Source: Bog-257 sp963834135 (GTDB lineage: Bacteria > Acidobacteriota > Terriglobia > Terriglobales > Acidobacteriaceae). From it: a stretch of 64,000 nt of DNA. Positions within the stretch are counted from its first letter, which is position 1; every line of letters begins with the position of its first letter. The stretch is from the NCBI GenBank assembly GCA_963834135.1, contig CAWIAN010000005.1:372001-436000 (forward strand), written 5' to 3'. This document shows, piece after piece, positions 16,925-27,029 of this stretch. Below the pieces are notes generated by a model. That model made no database searches. It was not told the origin of the DNA and saw nothing but the letters and a program-made list of their open reading frames with translations. A program made the translations under genes and the position numbers.

Positions 16925-18106
16925 CTACAAGTAGCTGAGCCAGGCATCGCTGCGGCGCTGCTTCAATGCTGCGAACCAACTGCACAACGGATACAGCGTC
17001 ACCACAACAATCGCCCATACCACATAAATCGCTGGTAACGAGAATCCCCATCCTGGCGGCGTCGTAATCGGGAAGTCTCCCAGCGTCGGCGATTGGAACA
17101 TCCAGTAAATGTGTCCGTAACGCACGTAGCAGAGAATGATGGCAATCAGGTGTATCAGCGGGACATGCAGCACGTAATAGAACATCGGCACCTTCCCGAA
17201 GACGAGTACCGGCCGCATAAGGTGCGGCGTTCTGCCTTCGAAAGCCCACAGCCCGAGCATCGCCGGTCCCAGGGTCATCAGCAGGAAGAGCAGCGAAGGC
17301 GGATACTTTGTCGTGTTCAGGAATGACAGGACGGTAAAAGTCGCCGACTTCTGCACGCTCCAGCGGCTGGGATCGCCATAGACATTGATCCAGCGCAAGA
17401 CCACGAACGCCGCCGACGAAAGTAATCCCATACGCAGCAGGAATGCTCGTCGGCGCTCAACCGGCCACTTGTAGATTCGCCCTAGTCCGTATCCGGCAGC
17501 CGTAACTCCGATCCACGGAACGATCGGATAGGCGACGAATACGACATGACGCGGTGTGTTCAATAGGAAGCCGGGCTGGTGCAGAAAGATGAAGAGAGGA
17601 TTGCTGGACTGAATTCCATCCAGCAGGTTATGGGTGGCGATCATGACCACGCCGAACGTTATCACCAGCCAGTCCGGCAAATAAATCAGCGCCGAGAGCA
17701 CGATCATCGACCAGCCCAGCGCACACAGCACGAAGATCATGGTGACCCGATAGTCGAAGTTGAACTGCCAGCCCAGGCAGCGCAGCGGAACCAGCTCCAC
17801 AAAAATCAGCCAGAGGCCGCGGGTAAACAGGAAGCGAGACAGTTCGCGCTTCGATTTGCGCCTCAGCGCAAGATACGCCCCTGTGCCGGTCAGCAGAAAG
17901 AAGACCGGCGCACAAAAATGCGTGATCCAGCGGGTAAAGAACAGCGGCACCGTGGTCGTAGCGAGGTCGGTGGGACTTGCTCCCGGCACCCCCAGGAAAT
18001 CGCGAACGTGGTCGATGGCCATCAGCACCATTACTGTCCCGCGCAGCAGGTCGACGGATTCGATTCGTGCGCGTTTGAGGGTCACGGTGACGGCTGTGGT
18101 GGACAT
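16925..18106 (-). CDS. DUF1624/heparan-acetyltransferase-like membrane protein
   Basis: This polytopic membrane protein has 393 residues and about ten predicted spans. The N-terminal signature RIESVDLLRGTVMVLMAIDH is typical of the DUF1624 / HGSNAT-like acyltransferase clan, whose members move acyl groups across the inner membrane. His-containing loops such as THFCAPVFFLLTG and the segment VFGKVPMFYYVLHVPLIHL support the assignment. The acceptor is unknown. The ATG at 18106 was preferred over a TTG at 18124; neither has a strong ribosome-binding site. It is divergent from the aldo/keto reductase at 18181. Confidence 0.85.
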   Translation of the reverse strand: MSTTAVTVTLKRARIESVDLLRGTVMVLMAIDHVRDFLGVPGASPTDLATTTVPLFFTRWITHFCAPVFFLLTGTGAYLALRRKSKRELSRFLFTRGLWLIFVELVPLRCLGWQFNFDYRVTMIFVLCALGWSMIVLSALIYLPDWLVITFGVVMIATHNLLDGIQSSNPLFIFLHQPGFLLNTPRHVVFVAYPIVPWIGVTAAGYGLGRIYKWPVERRRAFLLRMGLLSSAAFVVLRWINVYGDPSRWSVQKSATFTVLSFLNTTKYPPSLLFLLMTLGPAMLGLWAFEGRTPHLMRPVLVFGKVPMFYYVLHVPLIHLIAIILCYVRYGHIYWMFQSPTLGDFPITTPPGWGFSLPAIYVVWAIVVVTLYPLCSWFAALKQRRSDAWLSYL

Positions 18107-18180
18107 CGAGGGGGAGTGTAACAAAACTCGTGAATACGGTTACGCTGATTCCGGAGCTCTCTTCATGACAAAATACTGGC

Positions 18181-19014
18181 ATGGTTGAATCGTTTGCGCC
18201 GATTCCAGATCTTCTCTACGGCACAGCATGGAAGAAGGATCCCACCGCCGCGCTTACGGAACTTGCGCTGCTCACCGGCTTTCGCGGAGTCGACACCGCC
18301 AACCAGTTGCGTCATTACCATGAAGCTGGTGTCGGTGAAGGTCTCGCTGCCGCTTACCGCGCCGGCATCGTGACCCGCGCTGACCTCTTCCTGCAAACCA
18401 AGTTCACCTACCTCCAGGGACAGGACCATCGCCTGCCCTACGATCCCGCAGCCAGCCTCACCGTGCAGGTGGCGCAATCGATGGCCAGCTCGCTCGAGCA
18501 TCTGGGAACGGACTACGTCGATAGCTTCGTCTTGCATGGCCCAGCTTGGCGGCAGGGCTGGAGCCCCGATGATGCCGAAGTGTGGGAGGCGATGCGCAAA
18601 GAACGGGACGCGGGACGCACGCGGTTGCTGGGTGTCAGCAATGTAGGTTTGCATCATCTGGAGCAGATGATGGCGGTACAGCAGGAGGTTCCGGCGTTTG
18701 TGCAGAACCGTTGTTTCGCGGTTACCGGATGGGACCGTGACGTGCGCCAGTTCTGCCGAGAGCGCGGAATCACCTACCAGGGATTTTCGCTGCTCACCGC
18801 AAATCTTGAAGTTGTTCAGCACCCGGTCGTGACCGATCCTGCGACAAAGCTTCATGCAACTCCGGCTCAAGTAGTCTTCGCGTTCGCTCGTGCCATCGGA
18901 ATTCTGCCATTGACGGGCACCACGAATCAGGAACACATGAAGCAGGATCTGGCGAGCAGGGAACTCGAGTTGCCGAAAAAAGTCGTGCAGGCGATCGATC
19001 ACATCGCCGGGTAA
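18181..19014 (+). CDS. Aldo/keto reductase
   Basis: The protein has 277 residues with a TIM-barrel layout. Visible are the start of the catalytic region GVDTANQLRHYHEAGVG (Asp 38; Tyr 46 at a slightly shifted spacing compared with DxxxxY), the Lys strand in QTKFTY, the catalytic-His segment DSFVLHGP, and the C-terminal NADPH-binding region LPLTGTTNQEHM. It reduces aldehydes or ketones with NADPH in the cytosol; the substrate is unknown. The shifted Tyr spacing belongs to a subgroup also seen in fungi-like AKRs, in my recollection. It starts 74 bp after the divergent DUF1624 gene and converges with the histidine kinase gene. Confidence 0.87.
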   Translation: MVESFAPIPDLLYGTAWKKDPTAALTELALLTGFRGVDTANQLRHYHEAGVGEGLAAAYRAGIVTRADLFLQTKFTYLQGQDHRLPYDPAASLTVQVAQSMASSLEHLGTDYVDSFVLHGPAWRQGWSPDDAEVWEAMRKERDAGRTRLLGVSNVGLHHLEQMMAVQQEVPAFVQNRCFAVTGWDRDVRQFCRERGITYQGFSLLTANLEVVQHPVVTDPATKLHATPAQVVFAFARAIGILPLTGTTNQEHMKQDLASRELELPKKVVQAIDHIAG

Positions 19015-19020
19015 GGGACA

Positions 19021-20790
19021 TCAGGAAGAGGCTTGCGCCGCCCGGGTGGCAAAACTGGGGGTGCAGGGAATCAGGACGCTGAACACGGTTCCGTGCGAGC
19101 CATTGTCGCGGTGCGAGGCGACTTCAATCGTTCCACCGTGCCGCTCGACAATGGTCTTCGAGACCCACAATCCCAAACCTGTGCCCACGTTTTTCTTGGT
19201 GGTGAAGAACGGCTCGAAGATTCGGTCCATATGTTCGGCGGCGATGCCCGGCCCGTCGTCCTCGACCCGAACTTTGATTGCCTTGCCGTCAGCGCCGTCG
19301 ATGCAAGCGATGCTCACCTTCAGCGTGCCTCCCGGCTCGACCGCGTCGGCGGCATTGGAGACGATGTTCGCGATGACCTGCTGCAGTTCGCCCGGGAAGC
19401 CCTGCAGCGGTGGGCATGGCTCCGATTCGTGCTGCACCTGAATGTTCTTGGTCTTGAACTTGTTGGAATAGAGCCGCAGCACCGACTCCACAATCGTAGG
19501 AACATCGAGTTTGTCGGGCTGATTCGCTTCGCGATAAAAGCCCAGGGTCTGCCGGGTGACGTGCGAAACGCGATTCAGTTCCTGCTCCGCCAGGTTCAGG
19601 TCTTCCAGCGCCTGACTGGGAACGCCAGGCCGAAGTTTAGCGAGGTAGACCAGGTTGCTGACCGCCTCCAGCGGATTGTTGATCTCATGGGCCACGGTAG
19701 CCGCCAGGCGCGCCGCCGCCGCGATCTTCTCGGTCTTGCGCAGAAGCTCCTGAGATTTTCGGTCAGCTGTGGCGTCACGGAAAACCAGCACAACTCCCAC
19801 CAGTTGGCCCAAGTCGTCGCGGATCGGCGCGGCGCTGTCTTCGATGGGAGTCAGCGTACCGTTGCGATGCCGCACGACGGTGTGGTTTGCCAGTCCCACG
19901 GTGTGTCCCAGTTGCATCACCTTGCGCACTGGATTGTCGACCGGCCGCAGGCTGACTTCATTGAAGATGGGGAAGACGTCATGGATCTGTTGTCCCTTGG
20001 CCTCAGCAAACGGCACACCCGTCAGCCCCTCGGCAACCGGATTAATGAAAGTGACGACGCCTCGACCATCGGTGGCGATCACGCCGTCACCGATGCTGGT
20101 CAGGGTTACGCGGAACCATTCCTCGCGCTGCTTGATCTGCGCCGAGTGCTTCTCGCGCAACGTCAGTTCATGCAGGATGAAGTAGGCCAGCAGGATCAGC
20201 CCCAGAGCGGCCAGCAGGCTGGCTGCGTAGATGCAAGCCACGGTGACGCGGACGCTGCGGTGATAGGTCTGAGTGCGGGTCCCATCGAGCGAGGTTTCTT
20301 CCTTCTGCATCTCGTCAACCAGCGCCCGGATCTTGTCCATGGTGAGCAGGCCATGATTGGTCAATACGAGGGCGTGGGCTTCATCCGGGTGTCCCGACTG
20401 ATACAGCGCAATCGAGGCGGAGAGTTCCTCCAGCTTCTTGTTCGCCAACGCGTGAAGCCGCGAAATTCTCGCCTGCTCGGCAGGATTGTCTGCGGCAAGC
20501 TCTGCCAGCTTTTCGATCTCGTTATCGATTTGGTCGACGGCTAAAGTGTAGGGAGCGAGGTACAGAGGCTCACCCGTATAAAGATAGCCGCGCTGGCCAG
20601 TCTCCGCGTCCTTCAGGAGAGATTCGGTATTCGACAGCTGCAGTAATAGATCCGTGGTGTGACGCACCAGGGCCTGGTTTTCCACTTGGATTGCCAACTG
20701 GCGGCGGATCACGAGACCGTTCGCCAGCAAGAGCAGTAATAAGGCACCGAATCCAGTGACGACGCTAAAACGTTTGTAGAAGGGTTGCAT
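19021..20790 (-). CDS. CHASE3/PAS sensor histidine kinase
   Basis: The protein has 589 residues. A first membrane span (about 12-30) and a second (about 185-205) bracket a CHASE3-type sensor domain (about 35-180) with TGQRGYLYTGEPLYLAPY. A PAS domain follows (about 225-340). The kinase region has an H-box, VAHEINNPLEAVSNL, and the HATPase_c has N-box IVSNAADAV, G1 EDDGPGIA, F-box FEPFFTTK and G2 GTGLGLWVS. It autophosphorylates on the H-box His and passes phosphate to a response regulator, none of which lies next to it (orphan kinase). The frame extends to a GTG at 20859; the ATG at 20790 starts with a compact MQPFYKRF membrane anchor. It converges with the aldo/keto reductase, 6 bp apart. 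Confidence 0.9.
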   Translation of the reverse strand: MQPFYKRFSVVTGFGALLLLLLANGLVIRRQLAIQVENQALVRHTTDLLLQLSNTESLLKDAETGQRGYLYTGEPLYLAPYTLAVDQIDNEIEKLAELAADNPAEQARISRLHALANKKLEELSASIALYQSGHPDEAHALVLTNHGLLTMDKIRALVDEMQKEETSLDGTRTQTYHRSVRVTVACIYAASLLAALGLILLAYFILHELTLREKHSAQIKQREEWFRVTLTSIGDGVIATDGRGVVTFINPVAEGLTGVPFAEAKGQQIHDVFPIFNEVSLRPVDNPVRKVMQLGHTVGLANHTVVRHRNGTLTPIEDSAAPIRDDLGQLVGVVLVFRDATADRKSQELLRKTEKIAAAARLAATVAHEINNPLEAVSNLVYLAKLRPGVPSQALEDLNLAEQELNRVSHVTRQTLGFYREANQPDKLDVPTIVESVLRLYSNKFKTKNIQVQHESEPCPPLQGFPGELQQVIANIVSNAADAVEPGGTLKVSIACIDGADGKAIKVRVEDDGPGIAAEHMDRIFEPFFTTKKNVGTGLGLWVSKTIVERHGGTIEVASHRDNGSHGTVFSVLIPCTPSFATRAAQASS

Positions 20791-20938
20791 AGAGCCCGGA
20801 GTGGCTACAACTCGGTCCGCTTGAACAGGATTGTAGCCGAAATCGGGGACGAGTAGCACGGTAAATGCCAGTGAACCGCCTCATCCGTTGCCTCATGGCA
20901 TCGAATGACGCGACCACCTGCCTTTGCCGGTCTGGCCT

Positions 20939-22684
20939 CTACGGCGCTACTGCGCCCGGCATCAGGTCCTTCAACGGCGCTCTCAACTGCTCCTCCAACT
21001 CCGGATGCGGCAACGGCTTGCGCGGCATCATCTGGTCGCGCATGGCGGCGTTGTAGACAAAAATCGCCTCCACCACAGCTGCCTGTGCCAGGTCTTCCTG
21101 CGACAGCCGCTCGTAGGTGTCCATGTTGGAGTGATGCGAGCGCGTCTCGTAGTCCAGCGGATCCTGGATGAACTGGAATCCCGGAATGCCGATCGCGTCG
21201 AAGGCTTCGTGGTCCGTGCCGCCGGTGTTGCGCAGGGTAATCGTGGTCACGCCGAGGTCCTTCAAAGGCTCAATCCACTGCGCGAAGATGGGAGCGATGG
21301 CGGCGTTGCCTTGCAGGTAGATGCCTCGGATCTTACCGCTGCCGTTATCGAGATTGAAGTACGCCGAGATTTTCTGCGCGTCGGGTTTGAGTTCCACCGC
21401 GCCGGCAGGCTTGCGTACCCATTCCGGCAGCTTCATCTGATCGGGTGCGGTCGACAGTGGCACCTGGCCGAAGTGCTGTCTTACGTAGCCGTAGGAACCG
21501 TACTCGCCCTCTTCCTCGCCGGTCCACAAGCCTACGCGGATCGTCCGCCGCGGCTTCACCTGGAGCGTGTTCAGGATGCGCATGACTTCCATCGCAACCA
21601 CCGTGCCGGCGCCGTTGTCAGTCGCGCCCGTGCCCGATGCCCACGAATCCAGGTGTCCGCCGACCATGACCAGTTCATCTTTCAGCTTGGGATCGGTGCC
21701 GGGGATTTCCGCGATGGTGTCGTAACCGTGTTCGTTATCGCCGGTGAATTTGGTGTCCACATTCATCTCGACGCTGACCGGCACGTTGGCTTTGAGCAAG
21801 CGATAGACGCGTCCGTAATTTTCGATGGCCATTACCACCACGGGCACGGGATCGATGTGCTCGCGCTTATAGGCTTCCCATCCGAAGCCGGCGCCGCTGT
21901 CGTCAAAAAACGTTCCACCCGATCCGCCGCCGTCGCGCCCGTCACGGCTCGGAGTCACCACCGCCAGCGCGTGCTCACTGGCCAGGAACGCTCCGACCTT
22001 CTGGCGCAGTTCCAGCCGCTTCATGTACGTCTGCATGAACTCGTCGCGATTGCGCGCCTTCACTGGATACTCCGTCAGCTTCTTCAATTCGGCATCGTCA
22101 TAGCGAGTCCACAGAGGTTTCTCCACCGGCGGCACATCGCGCATCGCACCGTAGAACACAACCTTGCCGGTGAGCTTCCCCTTGTACTGTTCCAGATCGT
22201 TCGCGTCCTTCACGTCCATCCACACGGCTTGCCCGGTCACGGCGCCATTTGTCGACGGCGACCACGGTGCTGCCTGCGCGATGAACACGGCGGTGTCGGG
22301 CGAGGTCATCCGCACCCAGGTGTTGAGCTGCTTCCAGCCCATGCCGAAGTCGCCCCAGTCTTCCAGGTGCGCGTTCTTGCAACCCATGGCGGTGAACTGA
22401 TCGCGCGTCCATTCGTTCGCGTGCTTCACGTTCTCCGAACCCGTAAGCCGCGGGCCAATGCCGTCGTCCAGCGCGGAGGCGTACTCCATCACATGCGAGT
22501 GCTCCAACCCCTCGATGCGGATGCGCTGGTACATCTCCATGTCCAGCGTCTCTCGCTGTGGCTGCGGCTGTTCATACGAGGGCTCCTCGGCTCCGGCGTT
22601 GTTCTTCGATTTGTTGGCAGCCGTAAGCGGAAGCGAGAGGGCGAGTAGAAGACCGACCGAGATACACGACTTGCAGAGTTGCAT
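20939..22684 (-). CDS. M28 family metallopeptidase (carboxypeptidase Q-like), secreted
   Basis: The protein has 581 residues. It has a signal peptide (MQLCKSCISVGLLLALSL), a PA-like inserted domain in the N-terminal half, and a zinc-peptidase core with GGHLDSWASGTGATDNGAG (zinc His/Asp), WTGEEEGEYGS (catalytic Glu), and NTGGTDHEAFDAIGIP (zinc His). It probably removes N-terminal amino acids or dipeptides outside the inner membrane. The ATG at 22684 starts the signal peptide directly; the open frame reaches 22702. Confidence 0.9.
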   Translation of the reverse strand: MQLCKSCISVGLLLALSLPLTAANKSKNNAGAEEPSYEQPQPQRETLDMEMYQRIRIEGLEHSHVMEYASALDDGIGPRLTGSENVKHANEWTRDQFTAMGCKNAHLEDWGDFGMGWKQLNTWVRMTSPDTAVFIAQAAPWSPSTNGAVTGQAVWMDVKDANDLEQYKGKLTGKVVFYGAMRDVPPVEKPLWTRYDDAELKKLTEYPVKARNRDEFMQTYMKRLELRQKVGAFLASEHALAVVTPSRDGRDGGGSGGTFFDDSGAGFGWEAYKREHIDPVPVVVMAIENYGRVYRLLKANVPVSVEMNVDTKFTGDNEHGYDTIAEIPGTDPKLKDELVMVGGHLDSWASGTGATDNGAGTVVAMEVMRILNTLQVKPRRTIRVGLWTGEEEGEYGSYGYVRQHFGQVPLSTAPDQMKLPEWVRKPAGAVELKPDAQKISAYFNLDNGSGKIRGIYLQGNAAIAPIFAQWIEPLKDLGVTTITLRNTGGTDHEAFDAIGIPGFQFIQDPLDYETRSHHSNMDTYERLSQEDLAQAAVVEAIFVYNAAMRDQMMPRKPLPHPELEEQLRAPLKDLMPGAVAP

Positions 22685-22999
22685 TGCGTCAACCGACTCC
22701 AATCATGAATGACGGATTACAAACAATCCAGCAGCGTACCAGAAAAGCCGCATCTGCTGCGGACGGGATTGCGATTTATGGGGCGAGTTGCGGTAGCCCG
22801 TCGCACACCGACCACCACAAGGTGCGAGCATCTCTGGCGGTGTTCGCTTTCGAACACCGGCGTTCGACCACGAACAAAGCGCAGTTCATGTACGTATTTC
22901 ACAATAGCTGGCAATCGAAACAATCTGTGTGGCTTATGCCTGCGCCGAAAAGCGGAGGACGGATTGCATCCTACTGTTTGAGCCTTATCAGAGGAGCCC
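22685..22999. other. Intergenic region between the M28 peptidase and the ADOP permease
   Basis: A perfect 8-bp hairpin, GGTGTTCG (22839-22846) with CGAACACC (22851-22858), is followed by another CGTTCG/CGAAC cluster. This could be a divergent regulatory site or a transcript hairpin. A GAGGAG ribosome-binding site precedes the gene at 23000. No gene is supported here. Confidence 0.4.
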
Positions 23000-25474
23000 A
23001 TGCGCAGCCTGTTTCACGATCTGCAATACGCCGGCCGGCAGATGATGAAGTCTCCCGGATTCGCCGTTGTGGCTATTTTGACTCTTGCCCTCGGCATCGG
23101 TGCGAACACCACGATCTTCTCGGTGGTCAATGGCGTGTTGCTGAATCCGCTGCCCTTCCCGGAGGCGAACCGGTTGGTGGTGCTCTTCCATTGCAAACCC
23201 AATTTTTCGAAGGGCTCCATTTCGTACTTGAACTTTCTTGACTGGCAGCGCGACAACAAGAGCTTCGACACGATGGCTGCTTATCGCAACGCCGGTGGCA
23301 TGACCCTTACCGGCATGGGCCAGGCAGAGAACATCAAGGGCGAGATGGTGTCGGCGGGTTTCTTCGAGCTGCTCGGAGTCAAACCTGTTACGGGCCGCGC
23401 CTTCACGACCGATGAGGATCGGCTGGGTGCCAATCCCACGGTCATGATTTCGGAGGGACTGTGGAAGAGAAAGTTCGCCTCGAGTCCCCACACTGTGGGA
23501 CAGGTCATCGTTCTTGATGGAGTGCCACGAGTCGTCATCGGCATCGTTCCCGCCAGCTTCCAGTTGGAAGAGTGGAACTTCCATACTGCCGAAGCCTATA
23601 CGCCGGTGGGAGAGTGGAGTGAGCCGCAGTTTCGCAACCGCAACGCGGCCTGGGGCATGGATGCGATCGCACGTCTGAAGCCCGGCGTCACACTGGCCGA
23701 GGCGGCAGAGGACATGAAGCGCGTGAATCGTGGTCTGGAGGCGACGTATCCCGACGTCGATGCCGGGATCAAGACGACCATTGTGCCTCTGAAGGATCAG
23801 ATTGTCGGCGAGGTCCGACCAGTGCTGCTGGTGCTGATGGGAGCCGTGTTGTTCGTGCTGCTCATTGCCTGCGTGAATGTCGCCAATCTGCAACTGGCGC
23901 GTTCCACTGCGCGGCAGCGCGAATTTGCGGTGCGCGTGGCGTTGGGCGCGCGGCAGAAACGGCTTGTCCGGCAAGTGTTGACCGAAAGCGTGGCGCTGAG
24001 CGTGGTAGGAGGATTTCTAGGCCTGGTGCTGTCGTATTGGGGCACCAAGGGCGCTGTTGCCGCGATTCCCAACATGCTTCCGCGCGCGGAGAATATCGGT
24101 ATCGACGGGCGGGTGATGTTGTTTACCTTGGCGATTGCCGTGCTCGCGGGAGTGGTCTTCGGATTGGCGCCAGCCCTGCGGACGTCGCGCACCGACGTAA
24201 GCGCGACGCTGAATCAGAGTGGACGATCGCTGGTGGGGACGCGTCATCGCGCGCAAGCCGTCTTCGTGACCATCGAGATGGCGATGGCGCTGGTATTGCT
24301 CGTCGGGGCAGGGCTGATGATTCGCACTCTGGTCCGGCTGTGGGACGTGAGTCCTGGCTTCAATCCGCGTAACGTGATCACCTTTAGCATCACGCCTTCG
24401 GCGTCGCTGTCGAGGCAATCGCCGGACGCCATACGCGCCGCCTACCGGCAAATCGAAGCCGCGATGCGCTCGGTCCCGGGCGTGCAAGAGGCCTCGGTGG
24501 ACTGGGGTGCGCGGCCGATGATAGGCGACTGGGAAGAAGGATTCTGGATCGATGGCGAGCCGCATGCCGAGCATGAGGCAGACCTGCCGCTGTCGCTGCG
24601 TTACGGGGTGGAACCGAATTATCTGCAATTGATGCAGATCCCGCTGGTTCGCGGCCGCTTTTTCACCGACGCCGACAACGAACATGCCGCCCGGGTGGTG
24701 GTGATCGATGAAAGCTTTGCGCAGAAATATTTTGCCGGACAGGATCCCATTGGCAAGCATCTGCACTTTGTGCAGGAGTCGTCCGGCGGCGTGCGCGATG
24801 ATGAGATCGTCGGCGTAGTGGGGTCGGTGAAGCAGTTCGGCCTCCAGCCCGACAAGGCAAACGACGTCGAGGTGCAATATTACGAGCCCTTCCAGCAGAC
24901 GCCCGACATGATCATGCGGCGGGTTGGCGAAGGACTGCCCGCGTTCGCCCGCGTGCGTGACGGCATGGATGCGGAAGCCGTCTTTCCCGGAATCCGGCGA
25001 GCCTTGACGCAGATCGACAGCCAGATGGTCGTGGATGATATGCAACCGATGCAGCAGGTCGTGGCTGACTCGATTGCTCAGCAGCGCTTCGCCATGCTGC
25101 TGTTCTCCATCTTTGCCGCCGGAGCCTTGCTGCTGGCCAGTATCGGCATCTACGGAGTGCTATCTTACGTTGTGGGACAGCGGACGAGAGAGGTTGGCAT
25201 TCGCATGGCACTGGGAGCGCAGAAAGGCGACGTGGTACGAGCCGTGCTGCGTGACGGTGCGGGCATGGTCCTGCCGGGCATCGGCATCGGTTTGATGGCG
25301 GCGCTCGCTTTGAGCCGCCTGATGTCGGCCATCCTGTTCGGCGTCACTCCGACCGACATGGTGACGTTTGCCTCCGTCCCGCTGGTGCTGTGTCTGGTCG
25401 CGGTGCTCGCCTGCTACCTGCCGGCAAGACGCGCGGCAAAGCTCGATCCCATGCAGGCGCTCAGGGCCGAGTAG
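23000..25474 (+). CDS. ADOP-type ABC transporter permease (FtsX/MacB family)
   Basis: The protein has 824 residues. It starts with a cytoplasmic MacB-type leader followed by the signature TLALGIGANTTIFSVVNGVL, then a MacB_PCD domain, and then two FtsX permease units: spans near 280-400 including CVNVANLQLARSTARQREFA, and near the C-terminus including VGQRTREVGIRMALGAQ. This duplicated layout is the acidobacterial duplicated orphan permease (ADOP) type. No ATPase gene lies beside it, as is usual for these permeases. The substrate is unknown; the family fits efflux of antimicrobials or lipoprotein-type mechanotransmission. Its 3' end overlaps the convergent gene by 14 bp. Confidence 0.9.
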   Translation: MRSLFHDLQYAGRQMMKSPGFAVVAILTLALGIGANTTIFSVVNGVLLNPLPFPEANRLVVLFHCKPNFSKGSISYLNFLDWQRDNKSFDTMAAYRNAGGMTLTGMGQAENIKGEMVSAGFFELLGVKPVTGRAFTTDEDRLGANPTVMISEGLWKRKFASSPHTVGQVIVLDGVPRVVIGIVPASFQLEEWNFHTAEAYTPVGEWSEPQFRNRNAAWGMDAIARLKPGVTLAEAAEDMKRVNRGLEATYPDVDAGIKTTIVPLKDQIVGEVRPVLLVLMGAVLFVLLIACVNVANLQLARSTARQREFAVRVALGARQKRLVRQVLTESVALSVVGGFLGLVLSYWGTKGAVAAIPNMLPRAENIGIDGRVMLFTLAIAVLAGVVFGLAPALRTSRTDVSATLNQSGRSLVGTRHRAQAVFVTIEMAMALVLLVGAGLMIRTLVRLWDVSPGFNPRNVITFSITPSASLSRQSPDAIRAAYRQIEAAMRSVPGVQEASVDWGARPMIGDWEEGFWIDGEPHAEHEADLPLSLRYGVEPNYLQLMQIPLVRGRFFTDADNEHAARVVVIDESFAQKYFAGQDPIGKHLHFVQESSGGVRDDEIVGVVGSVKQFGLQPDKANDVEVQYYEPFQQTPDMIMRRVGEGLPAFARVRDGMDAEAVFPGIRRALTQIDSQMVVDDMQPMQQVVADSIAQQRFAMLLFSIFAAGALLLASIGIYGVLSYVVGQRTREVGIRMALGAQKGDVVRAVLRDGAGMVLPGIGIGLMAALALSRLMSAILFGVTPTDMVTFASVPLVLCLVAVLACYLPARRAAKLDPMQALRAE

Positions 25475-27029
25475 TCGCGCGGGAGTTCAGGGCTCGTATC
25501 GCGGCTGTCTTCTGCGGATCGTCCACTACGCCGATGTCGCAAAGGCCATAGGCCAAACCGTTTCGATCCCGGTCATCGGGACCGTCAACACGATCCATGA
25601 CAAACCGGACGCGGACGGGTTCGGACCCTGCCTGCACTGTGACGGCTTCCGCGCATTGGAAGCTCCGCCACCCGCCCAGAAAACTTGCGTGCAGATGATA
25701 CGCGATGCCGGAGTACACGCTGATTGTTCCGGAGCCGTCTGCATCGAGGGTTACATCCAGCGTGAAGTTAGTCGGATTACCCGGACTTTGCAGGTTTTCC
25801 CGCTGCACCCGTACGTTCGGCAACGGCTTCCCATCCATCCCGACCGCTTCGATGTAGACCGTGCGGTTCTGCACCGGGCCGGGTTCGGGCATTTCAATGT
25901 ACTTCGTTTCTCCAGCGTCGACATGCACGATCCGTGCTTTCGCCTTGTCGGTCACACCGGGGTAGTACGTCGGAACGAAGGGTGACACGGGCGTTGGCGA
26001 GGTATTGATATTGATGCCCACGTAGTAATCGCCGGGTGCAATCGGCCAGATGTCGAAACTCCCATCGGGGTCCACGGGCGATGCGAAGCCGGTGCGCTCG
26101 GTCGGCTTCTGCAGTCCGACTGGAACAGCCGCGACAGTTTGCACTAACACTTCGCTAAATTCGGGAATGAAAGCGAACTGTTGTCCCTTGGGGATGAGAA
26201 TCCGGCCCTTCAAGCGAGTGATAGATCGCAGGGGAAAGTCCACTTTTGCGCAGGAGCCATCGCCAACCGCCTTTATGTATCGGGCCGAATAAAACTCCTT
26301 GTCGTAGGTCTGGACGGGTTCGAGAGCGGGCGTGACCTCGTATGTGCCGTTCGGCAGATCGGAAAACTCGTACCGTCCGTCCGGTGTCGTAGTCGTCGTG
26401 AATGTCTTGTCGGCGGAGACGGCCCGAATCACCATATTTGCAACCGATCCCCCCGGCGCGCCGGCAACCAAATGTCCTTGCGTGTCATAACCCCGGGGAG
26501 CTTCGTAGCTCACGTTTCCGAAGAGACTACCGTAGCCCGGGGTAACCAGCTTTCGCCAGTTCTCGACCAGCTTCGCGCTTGCCGGATCACCTGCATGCAG
26601 CTCCGTCGTGTCGATCCCAGTCCAAAGCTTTCCATTGGAATCCTTGTACGCGAAGATCAGGTAGCGTCCGCCAACGGGGAGAGGTGTTCCGCAGTCTCCG
26701 CCACCAGAACCTGTTTCGATTCTGACTTCTTTGCCGAGCGTGCCTTTCAGCGAGTCTTCGACGGCGATTCGCATCGAGTATCCCGGCCACTCCTGATCTT
26801 GCATTGAATCGTAAGACCAAGCCTGATCTTGCATGTGGTGCATCACAGGCTTAAGTTCCAGCACGCGGCCCACGAAGATCGCGTCGGCATCGAGGCGTTC
26901 ACAATCCCGTCGCCCTGCCTCGACCGAGCAGGCGTAACTCACGATGGCGGCCGCCAGCAGAACGACGACGGGTGCGATGAAGAGAGCGGCGGGCGCAATT
27001 CTGTTCACCGCAAGTTTCCGCAGGCGCAT
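25461..27029 (-). CDS. Secreted protein with carboxypeptidase-regulatory-like domain
   Basis: The protein has 522 residues. An N-terminal hydrophobic segment (signal peptide or anchor) leads into a Cys-containing region, CSVEAGRRDCERLDADAIFV, that looks like the start of an NTR/TIMP-like domain. A carboxypeptidase-regulatory-like beta-sandwich follows (about 205-250, TTTPDGRYEFSDLPNGTYEV), then a further such domain in the C-terminal part (DPDGSFDIWPIAPGDYYVG). It is probably a surface or periplasmic structural protein. The ATG at 27029 has GAGGT upstream; an ATG 15 bases further upstream is an alternative. The gene overlaps the end of the convergent ADOP gene by 14 bp. Confidence 0.75.
   Translation of the reverse strand: MRLRKLAVNRIAPAALFIAPVVVLLAAAIVSYACSVEAGRRDCERLDADAIFVGRVLELKPVMHHMQDQAWSYDSMQDQEWPGYSMRIAVEDSLKGTLGKEVRIETGSGGGDCGTPLPVGGRYLIFAYKDSNGKLWTGIDTTELHAGDPASAKLVENWRKLVTPGYGSLFGNVSYEAPRGYDTQGHLVAGAPGGSVANMVIRAVSADKTFTTTTTPDGRYEFSDLPNGTYEVTPALEPVQTYDKEFYSARYIKAVGDGSCAKVDFPLRSITRLKGRILIPKGQQFAFIPEFSEVLVQTVAAVPVGLQKPTERTGFASPVDPDGSFDIWPIAPGDYYVGININTSPTPVSPFVPTYYPGVTDKAKARIVHVDAGETKYIEMPEPGPVQNRTVYIEAVGMDGKPLPNVRVQRENLQSPGNPTNFTLDVTLDADGSGTISVYSGIAYHLHASFLGGWRSFQCAEAVTVQAGSEPVRVRFVMDRVDGPDDRDRNGLAYGLCDIGVVDDPQKTAAIRALNSRATTRP

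Noticed and set aside
19033..20544. 503-codon plus-strand frame opposite the histidine kinase
   Set aside because: It is antisense to a secure kinase gene with all catalytic boxes; long shadows are common in GC-rich DNA.
20924..22648. 574-codon plus-strand frame opposite the M28 peptidase
   Set aside because: It is rich in His, Arg and Gln in the manner of an antisense shadow, and lies over a gene with signal peptide and zinc ligands.
22839..22870. LexA-type SOS box
   Set aside because: CGAAC and GTTCG half-sites are present, but spaced by 6 rather than 4 bases, and neither flanking gene is a typical SOS gene.
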